Assembly: GCA_943737045.1 (NCBI GenBank) | Contig: CALSFV010000115.1 | Location: 124,001 to 188,000, forward strand | Source of the DNA: Parapristionchus giblindavisi | Taxonomy: Eukaryota > Nematoda > Chromadorea > Rhabditida > Diplogasteridae | Reading direction: 5' to 3' | Length of the DNA: 64,000 nucleotides | In this document: in pieces, positions 1-17,536 of the stretch | Layout of the letters: the number at the start of each line of letters is the position of its first letter | How positions within the stretch are numbered: position 1 is the stretch's first letter | The notes under the pieces: generated by a model | Told to the model about the DNA's origin: nothing | The model's input: the letters and a program-made list of their open reading frames with translations, nothing else | Databases searched by the model: none | Position numbers and translations under genes: made by a program

Positions 1-87
1 GTACCTATTAATTGTTATGATGATTGATATTAGATAGATGAAATGATTATAAGTAGTAATAGTTGTAGTAATTGTGATGTGTTACAG

Positions 88-6425
<6,338 letters not shown>

Positions 6426-6864
6426 TTATGTTCTTTCTTATCATTTCTCTATCAAATCATTCAATATTATTGTATCTACTCGATATCTCATTCTTGATCC
6501 AATCAATCAATAATATACGCAACCTGTAAATTGTTATGTAGTACTGTGTACTGTATACTATCATTATTGTATTTTCAAATGATTATATGCAAGATGATAC
6601 AAATGTAGATATGATTCCATCGTTTGTTATCATTTCATTGTTAGATAGATTCGAATAGATTATTAATTACTTTCTCATTGTTATTCAATCCAAGAGTATC
6701 TCATAACTATTCCTTATATTGCTTTAGTTCCTTCTATTTATTGTATAATTTCTTCTTTCTATTTCAATCCATCCATCTTCTCCCCTTGTTCTTCTTCATA
6801 TCCCTTCTATGATCTCATTCTATATCTTATCCTTTCTCATTATATTGAACAATAAGACAAACAT

Positions 6865-6870
6865 AATAAA
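6865..6870 (+). terminator. AATAAA polyadenylation signal of RAD54L2
   Basis: Canonical AATAAA hexamer 440 bp after the stop codon and 128 bp before the next start codon on the same strand, so a plausible 3' end signal for the RAD54L2-like transcript. Confidence 0.5.
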
Positions 6871-6906
6871 GTTTCTTACAATGTTGTCATTCCATTCAAT
6901 TCCTAA

Positions 6907-6914
6907 GGGCGGGG
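6907..6914 (+). promoter_or_regulatory. GC box upstream of ground-like gene
   Basis: GGGCGGGG stands out in very AT-rich surroundings 84 bp before the start codon of the ground-like gene, so it is a candidate Sp1/KLF-type promoter site. This is inferred from motif and position only. Confidence 0.35.
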
Positions 6915-6997
6915 AGGAGGTTACTTGAAGGAAGTCTATTCAACCATCTCTCTTTCATTCTCTTTAGAAAGGTCGTCAGTGTAATTTGTATTCTACA

Positions 6998-9479
6998 ATG
7001 AGGATATTCATATTCATCCTTCTAGTCAGTATTTACTATAATCTTTTCTTGTGATCTTTGATCTTTGAGATTATAAGTTTGTGTCTATCAGAAGTACTAA
7101 GACATAGATGTGTATGTCCTTCGTCTACATGCCCTAAGGGTAAGATATTCAATCATTTAGAATGACCTTTACTCTCATATTCGTTTCTTTGAATAGATCA
7201 TTGTATTAGATAAAATCATCTTCAATGACGATATATTCCTTACATAAGTTTCATCTCTCACTTATTAGAAATGAACAAAAAGTGAAGTTGCAATCTGTGT
7301 ATCGAGGATACAAAAAGAGTTGATTAATTAATCTAAAAGATGATTTAGTTCCAAAGTGTACACCATGTGCATCTACATTTCTATTAGGAACTCCACATGG
7401 ACCTAGATTATTTAGATTGAAACAAAAGGTATACTGTATTGAATCAATCTAGATTATATATTGATTGATTAAAGGGCCCATCAAATACTCCAAATCGAAT
7501 TCCTGTTATTCCATTTACAACAATGGCACCAACTACAATTATATTTAGTAGATTTTTTATTCTTATTAAAATTATATTTCAATTACAATTCCATGATCAC
7601 TAGAAGAAGAGTCGACCACTACACCTACATTACCAACAACCGTATCAACTACACCTACAGTATCGACTACGACCATCACAACTACACCAGTCACAACAAC
7701 TACTGTGGTCACCAACACTAATTCGGTAAAACTTTAGAGGGCAGATCAGCAATAAAAAAAACCCAAAAAAATTCTGATTTTACCAGTTGTGCACATCTTA
7801 TGAAATAAATATTTGTGAATATCATAATGAATGTAATGGACTGAAGATCATAATAGATTACGAAAGTGTATCTGTGTTTATACAGAGCCTATCATACACA
7901 ATTTGTGCGCTAAAGAATGAGACCCTCGAGTTTCTTCGTGACTAAAATTGACAAACAGAGCCATAGATTACATTTCAATGAATAAAAATGAAACAAATTT
8001 CCTTAAAATTGTGGACACCCAGAATACCGTATTCCCAGACAGCTGCACCAGGGAAAAGGCGCGAATTTTGGAACTTGAAAGATATAGAAAATAGGAAATG
8101 GGGATCGAACCCGCGTGCTGCGCTTACAATCAAAGAACACTAATCATTTAGCTACGCGAGTTACGTTGTCATCTTCTGCAATCTAATAGAGAACAGAATG
8201 CCACTTTGTTGTTCCGGGATACTACATAATACCCTCGGTTCCCGCAACCTTCCAAACCTACCAAATCTAGCAACCTTTTGGGCGATTTTCCTTTGTGTAA
8301 ATTTCTTTTTGGGCAATTTTACTTTTGGGCTTTTTGTAGAGCCTCAAATATTCTGGGATTTTGGAATTTGGGCGAAATGAATTTTCCCCACGTTCTGTGT
8401 GATAGTTATTTACCACAAATGTCTTGGTTCTCGTGTTTATAAGGGAAATGATACGATATTTTCCTTGGCGGTGTATGCCCTTCATGCAGGTAACGACACT
8501 TTAGGGTAATATGTTTTGCTAACAAGGGAACCGCAAAACTCGGGGACGATCAGGGTAAAATTCGTTGACACAGTTCGACTAGGACCTCCCCCCAGGGGGC
8601 CGCAGAATTTTTTTGATATGTCCCCATAATTATATAGAACCCTTGGACACTCTTTGACGCTTTAACTATTTGAGTGTTTGACACTATTCCCTTGGTCTCG
8701 CGCCCAAATTTCATTTTCATAATCGATTTTCGGTACCAAGGAAGCAAATATGGGGACATTTCAAAACAGTTCTGGGACCTCCTGGGCGGTCCTTTTCGAC
8801 CTGTGTCAACGAATTTTGCATTGATCGTCCCCTACTTTTGCGGTTCCCTTGTAACAATAAACACAAAAAATCCAAAAAAATAGACCAAAGCCCATTTGCA
8901 GATTGATCTTTGATCTTTTAGATTTCCGAAGATTTTAATGAGTTCTCGGATGAGTCTTTGACAGATATCAATAGAAGAAGAGGTAATCATAAACGATTAC
9001 TTATATTACATTTGAATTAATTATAGTTGATGGAATAGAACGAAATGAATTCTCAACAACAACAATGCTACCTTTAATGGAACCTTTCTTTGAAGAAGAA
9101 AAATGTAACGATGAAGAATATCTCAGAATTCTTGTTGAGGTTTTTGATTATAAAGATGAAATATCAATGATTATTGTTTAGAATATGAGAGTAGGATCAG
9201 AATCAGAATCAAAGAAATCAGTATCAGCTGCATTAGGGAATCATCATAATTCATCACTTATTTGTACTTCAAGTAAAGTTGTATTCAGATTAATTGCTGA
9301 AAAGTTCTGTCAGGTAATGGATCACTAGATCGGATGAGAACTATTTGAATATGAGAGACAAGCGCTAATAAATAGACAATTATGCAAATAGTTCTCATCC
9401 AGTCGGTTCTAACCTATCGATATTTTCTTTTTTTTAGGTGGAATTAGGACCAGTCGTCTGTCTCTTATTCCAAAATTGA
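6998..9479 (+). CDS. Secreted Thr-rich protein with C-terminal ground-like domain
   Basis: Exons 6998-7024, 7070-7139, 7349-7428, 7475-7547, 7604-7725, 8922-8982, 9027-9139, 9182-9313 and 9438-9479 join without a phase break (about 239 residues). The start MRIFIFILLIISLCLS is a signal peptide. It is followed by a Cys cluster (CVCPSSTC, CTPC), a mucin-like Thr/Pro run in exon 5, an acidic linker, and a C-terminal module CNDEEYLRILVENM...SKKSVSAAL...LICTSSK...FCQVELGPVVC. The spacing of those cysteines matches the ground-like (GRL) domain of nematode hedgehog-related proteins, which are thought to act in cuticle and apical matrix. The 1.2 kb intron 7726-8921 contains a SINE and a CAAGGGAA element. 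The family call is from memory of the Pfam pattern, not a search. Confidence 0.75.
8040..8204 (-). mobile_element. tRNA-derived SINE copy (minus)
   Basis: On the minus strand a leader TGGCATTCTGTTCTCTA is followed by a tRNA-like head with an A-box-like region (8142-8164) and a B box GGTTCGATCCC (8101-8112), then a tail containing GCGCCTTTTCCCTGG. The leader recurs at 9683 in front of a second tRNA-like head, and the tail resembles that after the module at 10074. I read this as a dispersed tRNA-derived SINE inside the ground-like gene's intron, not a functional tRNA, because the acceptor stem does not pair. Confidence 0.65.
8523..8851. mobile_element. CAAGGGAA-ended element, TAA target site
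   Basis: Terminal inverted repeats CAAGGGAACCGCAAAA / TTTTGCGGTTCCCTTG flanked by TAA on both sides (8520-8522, 8852-8854). The arms continue as a longer imperfect palindrome. Three-base TNA duplications with these ends recur in three larger elements at 31762-35179. The TSD type is compatible with PIF/Harbinger-like transposition, which is inference. Confidence 0.75.
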
Positions 9480-9682
9480 TTTGTTGTTATCTATTTATTA
9501 TTTGTCTAGATAGGTTAGGTTGTCAATAAATATTTTATTTATGTACACTGTTTTGTTTGAAACATCGATAACTTAAGATACCCGATAAATATGATAAATA
9601 AAGTCAAGATTGATTTTTCTGCAGTGAATGAAAGTGAGAAGAAGAATGGTGAAGAATGATGAAGGTCGTGGGACCAACGATA

Positions 9683-9774
9683 TGGCATTCTGTTCTCTAA
9701 TAGATTCTATAGACGTAGCTCATCTAGTTCAGTGAATAGAGTACCCAGTGCTTATAACCGATCCATGTCTGCAC
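9683..9774 (+). mobile_element. Truncated tRNA-like SINE head (plus)
   Basis: Carries the same TGGCATTCTGTTCTCTA leader as the minus copy at 8204, then an A-box-like TAGCTCATCTAGTTCAGTG (9717-9735) and an anticodon-arm-like CTTATAACC. No B box follows, so it is a truncated tRNA-derived sequence just 3' of the ground-like gene. Confidence 0.55.
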
Positions 9775-9972
9775 AAGTTGTGCGAAAAACAAAGACTTCT
9801 TAAAATAATCAATCTTTCATTGGAGTGTAGTGAAAAGACACCGATAAATATCATATTAATATATTGTTTTTAAAAATTACTCTAAAACTTTGGGTTGGGC
9901 GGAAAATTTAAAAAATACAAAAAACTTACTTTGATCATAACTTGTTGACCTCAAAATGGGTTAATTTATTTT

Positions 9973-10320
9973 TTAAAGGTGGAGTCCCGCGAATGATCAT
10001 CCAAATCTCTTACATATCGTTTATGCAAGTGTCTAGTGATATGCAAGAAGGTAGGGAGACTACTCATCTTTCCCTTAGCGTAGTGGTAAAGTTTCTGAAT
10101 AGAAAGCGCATGGTTGCCGGTTCGAATCCTATTGCCGAACTTTCCTATTTTCAAAAAGCGCGCCTTTGCCTGAGTTTGCTAGCATGATTCATTCATGATT
10201 CTAGCGATCAATAAGCTGAATTAGCATAAAATAAATGGTGTACGGTATGAAGAATAACTTTTGCTATCATTCTGTCTTCACAGTTTGTTCACGAAAATAT
10301 TCGCGGGAGTCCACCTTTAA
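9973..10320 (+). mobile_element. TTAA-flanked element with internal tRNA-like module
   Basis: Ends are TTAAAGGTGGAGTCCCGCGA and its near complement at 10300-10320, so a TTAA tetranucleotide stands at each border as in piggyBac-type target duplications. Inside is a tRNA-like module with A box CTTAGCGTAGTGGTAAAG (10074-10091) and B box GGTTCGAATCC (10119-10129). A related but 3'-truncated copy is on the minus strand at 24262-24490. Confidence 0.7.
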
Positions 10321-10449
10321 CGAACGGACAAGTTCTGACAAAATGAACAGAAAGTATAACGGAGATGAAAGTATAACAAAAGATAACTAAAAATCTCTTC
10401 TTCTTGGTACTAAAGCAATAGAAACTGGGATACACTTTCAAGGGAACTA

Positions 10450-10565
10450 CACTCACAGAAAATTCCCTAGCTAAGGACCCCATGGGAATTATTCCCTTAA
10501 ATATAAGGAAATAATTCCCATGGGGTCCTTTGCTAGGGAATTTACTAGGGAATTTTTTGTGAGTG
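10450..10565. mobile_element. 116-bp perfect-hairpin MITE, TA target
   Basis: Long near-perfect palindrome starting CACTCACAGAAAATTCCCTA and ending with the complement. TA dinucleotides stand on both sides (10448-10449, 10566-10567). It would fold into a hairpin of about 50 bp with a 7-base loop. Confidence 0.8.
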
Positions 10566-10567
10566 TA

Positions 10568-12720
10568 CAGTACCGTGCAAAAGTCCGGCCCTAAAATTTG
10601 AATCGCTATAACTTTCTTCGTACTTGACCGATCGGCCCCCGGTTTGTTTTATTAAATAGTGTAACCATTGGAGAAAATTGTTATGTTATTGATTATTACC
10701 TACGATGATGAAATGATTTCATCATTCTTGAAATGCCGAGGTGCGATCGTAAATTTTTTTTTTAATTTTTATTCTCAGGTAGATTTTTTCAATTCGTCTA
10801 ATTTTTTTGTGAGGAACGAACAACTATCGGTGAACGTTTTAAGCCATTAACCACGTTGCTTGCATATCGCTCCGAGGAATTAGCTAATTTCGCCTGACCC
10901 ATGAAAATTTCGTAAAAATGTCATAACTCAGTCTGTAGTTGAGCTACGGGCCTCCGATTCAACAAGTATTATCACATAGTCATAGGACACCACCAGGCCA
11001 ATTTCAGAAGGATTCAGCTTCTTGAAGTGAAAATTCGAAAAAATCCCATGCCATATTTTGGGCATAGGAGGCCGTTTGTGTAAGAGTCGAACAAGGGTTG
11101 GCACAGGCCAAAAATTTTGATACCCTCAAAACTTGTGTATAGGGGTTATCGACCATGCTGATGAAGATAGGCATAGTCATTTTGACTCCAGTGGTCCCGC
11201 AACGCCTGGGCGGGATTACGGTAAGATCACGTTTGCAGGCCATTCTCGGTCCATGGTAGAGCTAGAAGTATGAAAATTGGGCTCCTAGGACAGAATTCGA
11301 TGGCGATGATGGCTATCCACATCATTAGTTTTGAAATTTTTTCAAAAGGTCGATTATTGGAAATTTTGATGGAGACGTTTGCGCCCCAGACGAGTATGAC
11401 AGTTCGAACCGGCGTGACGAGAGGATCACAACGATGTATTATGAGCCCATATCTCCGTTGCACCGCTAATATTGCCTCGATATAGTGATCTGCAAAATCA
11501 CGAGGAGTTGTCTGCGTCTCTCTATTTCGCGCTCTCTCTCGGCACTCTCTCATTTCGCCGCGCTCTCTCGAGAGTGCGAGAGAGCGCGCGGAATTGAGAG
11601 AGTCCTCTTGTTTACCTCTTTCGCAGATCACTATATCGAGGCAATATTAGCGGTGCAACGGAGATATGTGCTCATAATACATCGTTGCGATCCTCTCGTT
11701 ACGCCGGTTCGAACTGTCATACTCGTCTGGGGCGCAAACGTCTCCATCAAAATTTCCAATAATCGACCTTTTGAAAAATTTTCAAAACTAATGATGTAGA
11801 CAGCCATCATCGCCATCGAATTCTGTCCTAGAAGCCCAATTTTCACACCTCTAGCTCTACCATGGACCGAGAATGGCCTGAAAACGTGATCTTACCGTAA
11901 TCCCGCCCAGGCGTTGCGGGACCACTGGAGCCAAAATGACTATGCCTATCTTCATCAGCATGGCCGATAACCCCTATACACAAGTTTTGAGGGTATCAAA
12001 ATTTTTGGCCTGTGCCAACCCTTGTTCGACTCTTACACAAACGGCCTCCTATTACTTCTGGGCGTCACGGTTTTGGACCGGGATGACACTTGGTGTAATT
12101 TACCTGCTTAACATTGCCCATCGTGGCATACATATATCGAACGAATCCGTAAACTTTGAAATTTTGATGCCATTTTATCGAACTTACGTTATTTAGCGAG
12201 GATGCAGATATGACGAACCCAAACTCCGTCTGCGAGCTCATGCCACCCGGTACTACAGCTGTGCATGATTTGGGCCCGATCGGTTCATATCACTTTTTGG
12301 TCAAGTGCCAAGCCATAAGCCAAAATATGTTCACTGAGTCAGAAAGTCTCTCTTACCGCCTTTTTTCTCTTATTTTGATATCTTGACGTAAAGCTTCATG
12401 GAATATGGTTTCTAAAAAGCTAGTTCAAAAGTTCTACTTTCACTTTTTAAACCCCTTTTTGCGCCTCTGAAAGGAGTCTTTTTTATTCCTTTTTGGACCA
12501 TTTTGTGCGTTTTGACCCTATTTGGACCCTTTTTTTTATTTTTGTGCGCCTCTGGCTGTAAAATTTAACGTTCGTTAAACTAACCGCCAGAGACCGATAC
12601 AACCGGTAACGGAAAATTTGTAAGCTCAACCTCGACAGTAATACATTGGAAAATAGGACGAAATTTTTTAGTGAATGAAATTCGATCATGGCAAAAATCA
12701 ATTGTTTTTATTTCTGCTGA
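10568..12720. mobile_element. Large foldback element or cluster, arms 11060-12050
   Basis: Sequence 11060-11485 is repeated inverted at 11632-12052 with high identity. The 145-bp centre (11486-11631) is CTCTC/GAGAG-rich and itself starts and ends with an inverted GATCTGCAAAA-type repeat. The left edge at 10568, CAGTACCGTGCAAAAGT, looks like a Tc1/mariner-type end, but I could not find its partner, so outer limits are uncertain. Open frames on both strands are arm artefacts and no transposase is recognisable. Confidence 0.65.
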
Positions 12721-12930
12721 CTCATTCATTTTTGAAATGTTTTTTTCCAGAACTAGGAAAAATCACATCTCTTTGAATGAAAGATTAATTCATTGAACTG
12801 AAGAAGATAATTGATTCATTGAAGTTCTCAATCAAAACTTCTTTTTTTTCTGTATCATCAATGAATGTCATTGAATGAATGAAAGTGTGACCAACTTATA
12901 TCTATTCTATTCAACATTTACTACTCATTT

Positions 12931-13485
12931 ATGTTCATTCTTAGATTATCCCTCATATTCACTTCATCATTTTCATTAATCACATGGAGATATATTTGTC
13001 CTCATTCATGGGGTACAATATCTTCCAACTATCGTGAGTCTACTGTAATCCATTTCATTCCATTCAAGACTTTCTATTCTTAGTATGTTCTCAATCTCTT
13101 GGATGTAATGAATGTCAAACAACTCATTATTGTATAAGAGAATATGGATGAATCCAAATATGTTCATTGAGTGGATCTTGTATTGAAGATTCTAATGATG
13201 GAATATCAAAGTGTAATGTAAGATGTCATACCTTTTCATCATTTTATGGTTCGTTCATACCACAAAAAAAGTCGTTCAGTGCTTCCTCGTATGAAGAGAA
13301 TGGTGTAGAAAATTTCATTTTGGGAAGTATGAAAAGTCGAGATGGATATCAATATTAATATAAATATTGAAGAAGTAATGATCATGAATTGATTGATTCT
13401 ATTTAGATTGAATGTCAATCACATGGTCATTGCAAGAAATTCTCTCAGAAGAGTCAATGTCATAAAGGATGTTGTATCCAAGAAT
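12931..13485 (+). pseudogene. Small Cys-rich secreted protein with in-frame stop
   Basis: Exons 12931-13033, 13084-13217 and 13407-13485 join in phase. The start MFILRLSLIFTSSFSLIT is signal-peptide-like. The remainder is Cys-dense: CSQSLGCNECQTTHYC, then after a TGA at 13149-13151, CSLSGSCIEDSNDGISKC, and CQSHGHCKK...CHKGCC to a natural TAA. The paired Cys pattern continues in the same frame on both sides of the TGA, so the stop looks recent. No splice pair removes it while keeping frame. I do not recognise the family. Alternatives are a truncated functional protein or a sequence error. Confidence 0.45.
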
Positions 13486-14700
13486 AATGATTGATAAGAG
13501 AGACTAAACCACGTCATTCATTAATATCTCTTATCAAATGACCATCTATATTTTATTACTTCTAACCCCATGAAAATGTAATCTTTTAGCAAAAACAATG
13601 ATAGAAATCATGACTTAATCTTATCGTTATGATATCATAAAGTGTTGTATATTGAATAGATATTCAATTATTTTATGAATATAATGTCATCTCTCTAGTT
13701 CTTTATTATGGTTGTTTGTGCTTATCATAGACGGTGAATTATTTCATAAATGTCTATGGATAGATAATAATAATTCCTTTTCATCTTATGTCTTATCATT
13801 GAATGGTGTCACTCTTATCATTCCATCATTTTCTATGATTTCTTTGTGATTGTCAATGAAATTAATAGATTAAACCAGTAACCATTCGTAATATAAATCT
13901 ATGTGTTCACTATTATCAACATCAACATTTGGATGTAAATGTTCATTCGAAGAAAGAATTAATTGATTAGAACCTTAATGAAACAGAATGTAATAGAGAT
14001 TGAAAGCACAATTGAAAAGATAAAAGTAATGCCATAATGATCCAATGATATGTCTATTTTATGTTAAATCTTTTTTTGCAATTATTGAGAAAACGAAGAC
14101 AATCAAGTTTATTCATCTATTATCTACAAAATGATCAATACTATTCTTCCAATCATAATTTATAAATTTAACACTGAAAACTATTATCTTCTTTTTTCCC
14201 ATTGATTCTTTTCCCCGCATATTTTTCTGTTATATCCGGTTACTTGAAAAAGGAAATAAATGTGATTTCAATTGTACAAAGAAGACAAAGACAGAAGATT
14301 CTCATAGATAATGATATGATAGAAAGATCTATTCAATCATCATCTTACATCTTTTAATTCTTCACATTTACTTATAATCTTCGTCTTACATTCAAGATAT
14401 TGATATGTATACGTATTTATTGGTACATGTGAAAGGAAAAAACATAGTAAACACAGGGATGATGACTTGTAGGGACAAATCGGATGATATTAGCAATACT
14501 TTTTACAAATTAAGTTGGGGATTTATTAAGTATTAAATGAGAGACTTAATTCACCGTTTGATTAGGAATTTAGGAAGAATTTGGAATATGACGATTCGTT
14601 GTTTTAATGAATATGTACATAAAATAAAGGAATGAAAGAAATGACAACGAACGAATGAAGAGATCAATAAAAACAATTTAAATAAATGAATAAAGCTATA
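13486..14700. other. Intergenic, no gene seen
   Basis: AT-rich sequence between the Cys-rich gene and the 3' end of NADK2. No ORF with recognisable features, no inverted repeats of note. Confidence 0.5.
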
Positions 14701-17505
14701 TTATACAAGTGTTCTCAAAGCAAAAGATTTATCAATTTCAAGAGTAACTACAGTATTATAATTGAATGGAACTTGTCTACTTCCATCTAAGACCAAAACA
14801 GCATTTGAACATCTTGAACGTAATGATATTCTCTTTGCTCTACCACGACATGGGGAAGGAGCAAATGTCTTATTGAAGATTGGTTCACGAACACAAAATA
14901 AAATATCTGAATCGATATTGTTAATGATTGAATTATAAAGAATAGATTTACATTACCTTTACAATCAGGAGATTCAGATAATGAGTTATTGATTATATTA
15001 GATACATTATCGATTAGATTACTATGTGATGGAAGAGAAAGACCAAGAGAACGAAGTGCATCGATTACTGATTCAACTGTTGATGGAAGAACACGATTGA
15101 TTGATGTATACCTAGAGATGAATAGATGAATAGATGGATAGATGAATAGATGAATAGATGAATAGATGAATAGATGGATAGATGAATAGAGAAAAGATGA
15201 ATAGATGAATAGATGAATAGATGAATAGATGAATAGATGAATAGATGAATAGATGAATAGATGAATAGATGAATAGATGAATAGATGAATAGATGAATAA
15301 ATGAATAGATGAATAGAGAAAAGATGAATAGATGAATAGATGAATAGATGAATAGATGAATAGATGAATAGATGAATAGATGAATAGAGAAAAGATGAAT
15401 AGATGAATAGATGAATAGATGAATAGATGAATAGATAAATAGATGAATAGATGAATAGATGAATAGATAAATAGATGAATAGATGAATAGATGAATAGAT
15501 AAATAGATGAATAGATGAATAGATGAATAGATGAATAGATGAATAGATGAATAGATGAATAGATGAATAGATGAATAGATGAATAGAGAAAAGATGAATA
15601 GATGAATAGATGAATAGATGAATAGATGAATAGATGAATAGATGAATAGATGAATAGATGAATAGATGAATAGATGAATAGATGAATAGATGAATAGATA
15701 AATAGATGAATAGATGAATAGATGAATAGATGAATAGATGAATAGATGAATAGATGAATAGATGAATAGATGAATAGATGAATAGATGAATAGATGAATA
15801 GATGAATAGATGAATAGATGAATAGATGAATAGATGAATAGATGAATAGATGAATAGATGAATAGATGAATAGATGAATAGATGAATAGAGAAAAGATGA
15901 ATAGATGAATAGATGAATAGATGAATAGATGAATAGATAAATAGATGAATAGATGAATAGATAAATAGATGAATAGATGAATAGATGAATAGATAAATAG
16001 ATGAATAGATGAATAGATAAATAGATAAATAGATAAATAGATGAATAGATGAATAGATGAATAGATGAATAGATGAATAGAGAAAAGATGAATAGATGAA
16101 TAGATGAATAGATGAATAGATGAATAGATGAATAGATAAATAGATAAATAGATAAATAGATAAATAGATGAATAGATGAATAGATGAATAGATAAATAGA
16201 TGAATAGATGAATAGATAAATAGATAAATAGATAAATAGATGAATAGATGAATAGATGAATAGATGAATAGATGAATAGAGAAAAGATGAATAGATGAAT
16301 AGATGAATAGATGAATAGATGAATAGATAAATAGATAAATAGATGAATAGATGAATAGATGAATAGATGAATAGATGAATAGAGAAAAGATGAATAGATG
16401 AATAGATGAATAGATGAATAGATGAATAGATGAATAGATAAATAGATAAATAGATAAATAGATAAATAGATAAATAGATGAATAGATGAATAGATGAATA
16501 GATAAATAGATGAATAGATGAATAGATAAATAGATAAATAGATAAATAGATGAATAGATGAATAGATGAATAGATGAATAGATGAATAGAGAAAAGATGA
16601 ATAGATGAATAGATGAATAGATGAATAGATGAATAGATGAATAGATGAATAGATGAATAGATGAATAGATAAATAGATGAATAGATGAATAGATGAATAG
16701 ATGAATAGATGAATAGATGAATAGATGAATAGATGAATAGATGAATAGATGAATAGATGAATAGATGAATAGATGAATAGATGAATAGATGAATAGATGA
16801 ATAGATGAATAGATGAATAGATGAATAGATGAATAGATGAATAGATGAATAGATGAATAGATGAATAGATGAATAGATGAATAGATGAATAGATGAATAG
16901 ATGAATAGATGAATAGATAAAAAGATGAATAGATGAATAGATAAATAGATAAATAGATAAATAGATGAATAGATGAATAGATGAATAGATGAATAGATGA
17001 ATAGATGAATAGATGAATAGATGAATAGATGAATAGATGAATAGATGAATAGATGAATAGATGAATAGATGAATAGATGAATAGATGAATAGATAAAAAG
17101 ATGAATAGATGAATAGATAAATAGATAAATAGATAAATAGATGAATAGATGAATAGATGAATAGATGAATAGATAGATACTGTACCATGCACTACTTCCA
17201 CTTCCACTACATGCAACAAATCCAGATGATTTCTGTCTCTGAGATGGACTTCCATCGATTGAGATATCATAATATGAAACCTGTATCAATTAATAATGAA
17301 TCAATATGATATATGAATTGATTCACCTTAGCAGAATCAGATTCTCCAACGAAAACTTCATTGAGTGCAAGTAGAGGTTCTTCATATTGACTCTTTCCAT
17401 TATGAATTGTAACTTTGATTCGACTACGTAAACACCATCTATAATATGTAATATTGATTTATTTATTGAGTGAATGAATACTACAGTAGCCACAGTATAT
17501 AAGAG

Positions 17506-17536
<31 letters not shown>

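Noticed and set aside
43..87. ATG at 43 as the start of the first gene
   Set aside because: It lies in an intron; the conserved frame enters at the acceptor before 88, and the ATPase N-terminal lobe is clearly missing to the left.
8101..8166. Functional tRNA gene on the minus strand
   Set aside because: Good B box but no pairing acceptor stem, and the leader and tail are shared with other copies, so a SINE fits better.
11004..11846. Open frames on both strands with matching peptides
   Set aside because: They are the two inverted arms of a foldback element read on opposite strands; no transposase motif.
13149..13151. Selenocysteine at the TGA of the Cys-rich gene
   Set aside because: No SECIS-like hairpin is evident nearby and the family is unknown; a nonsense change is the simpler reading.
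14787..17289. Three overlapping minus-strand frames of 700-830 codons rich in Ser-Ile-His-Leu-Phe
   Set aside because: They are translations of the 8-bp minisatellite inside a NADK2 intron; real exons with conserved sequence lie at each edge and splice cleanly over it.
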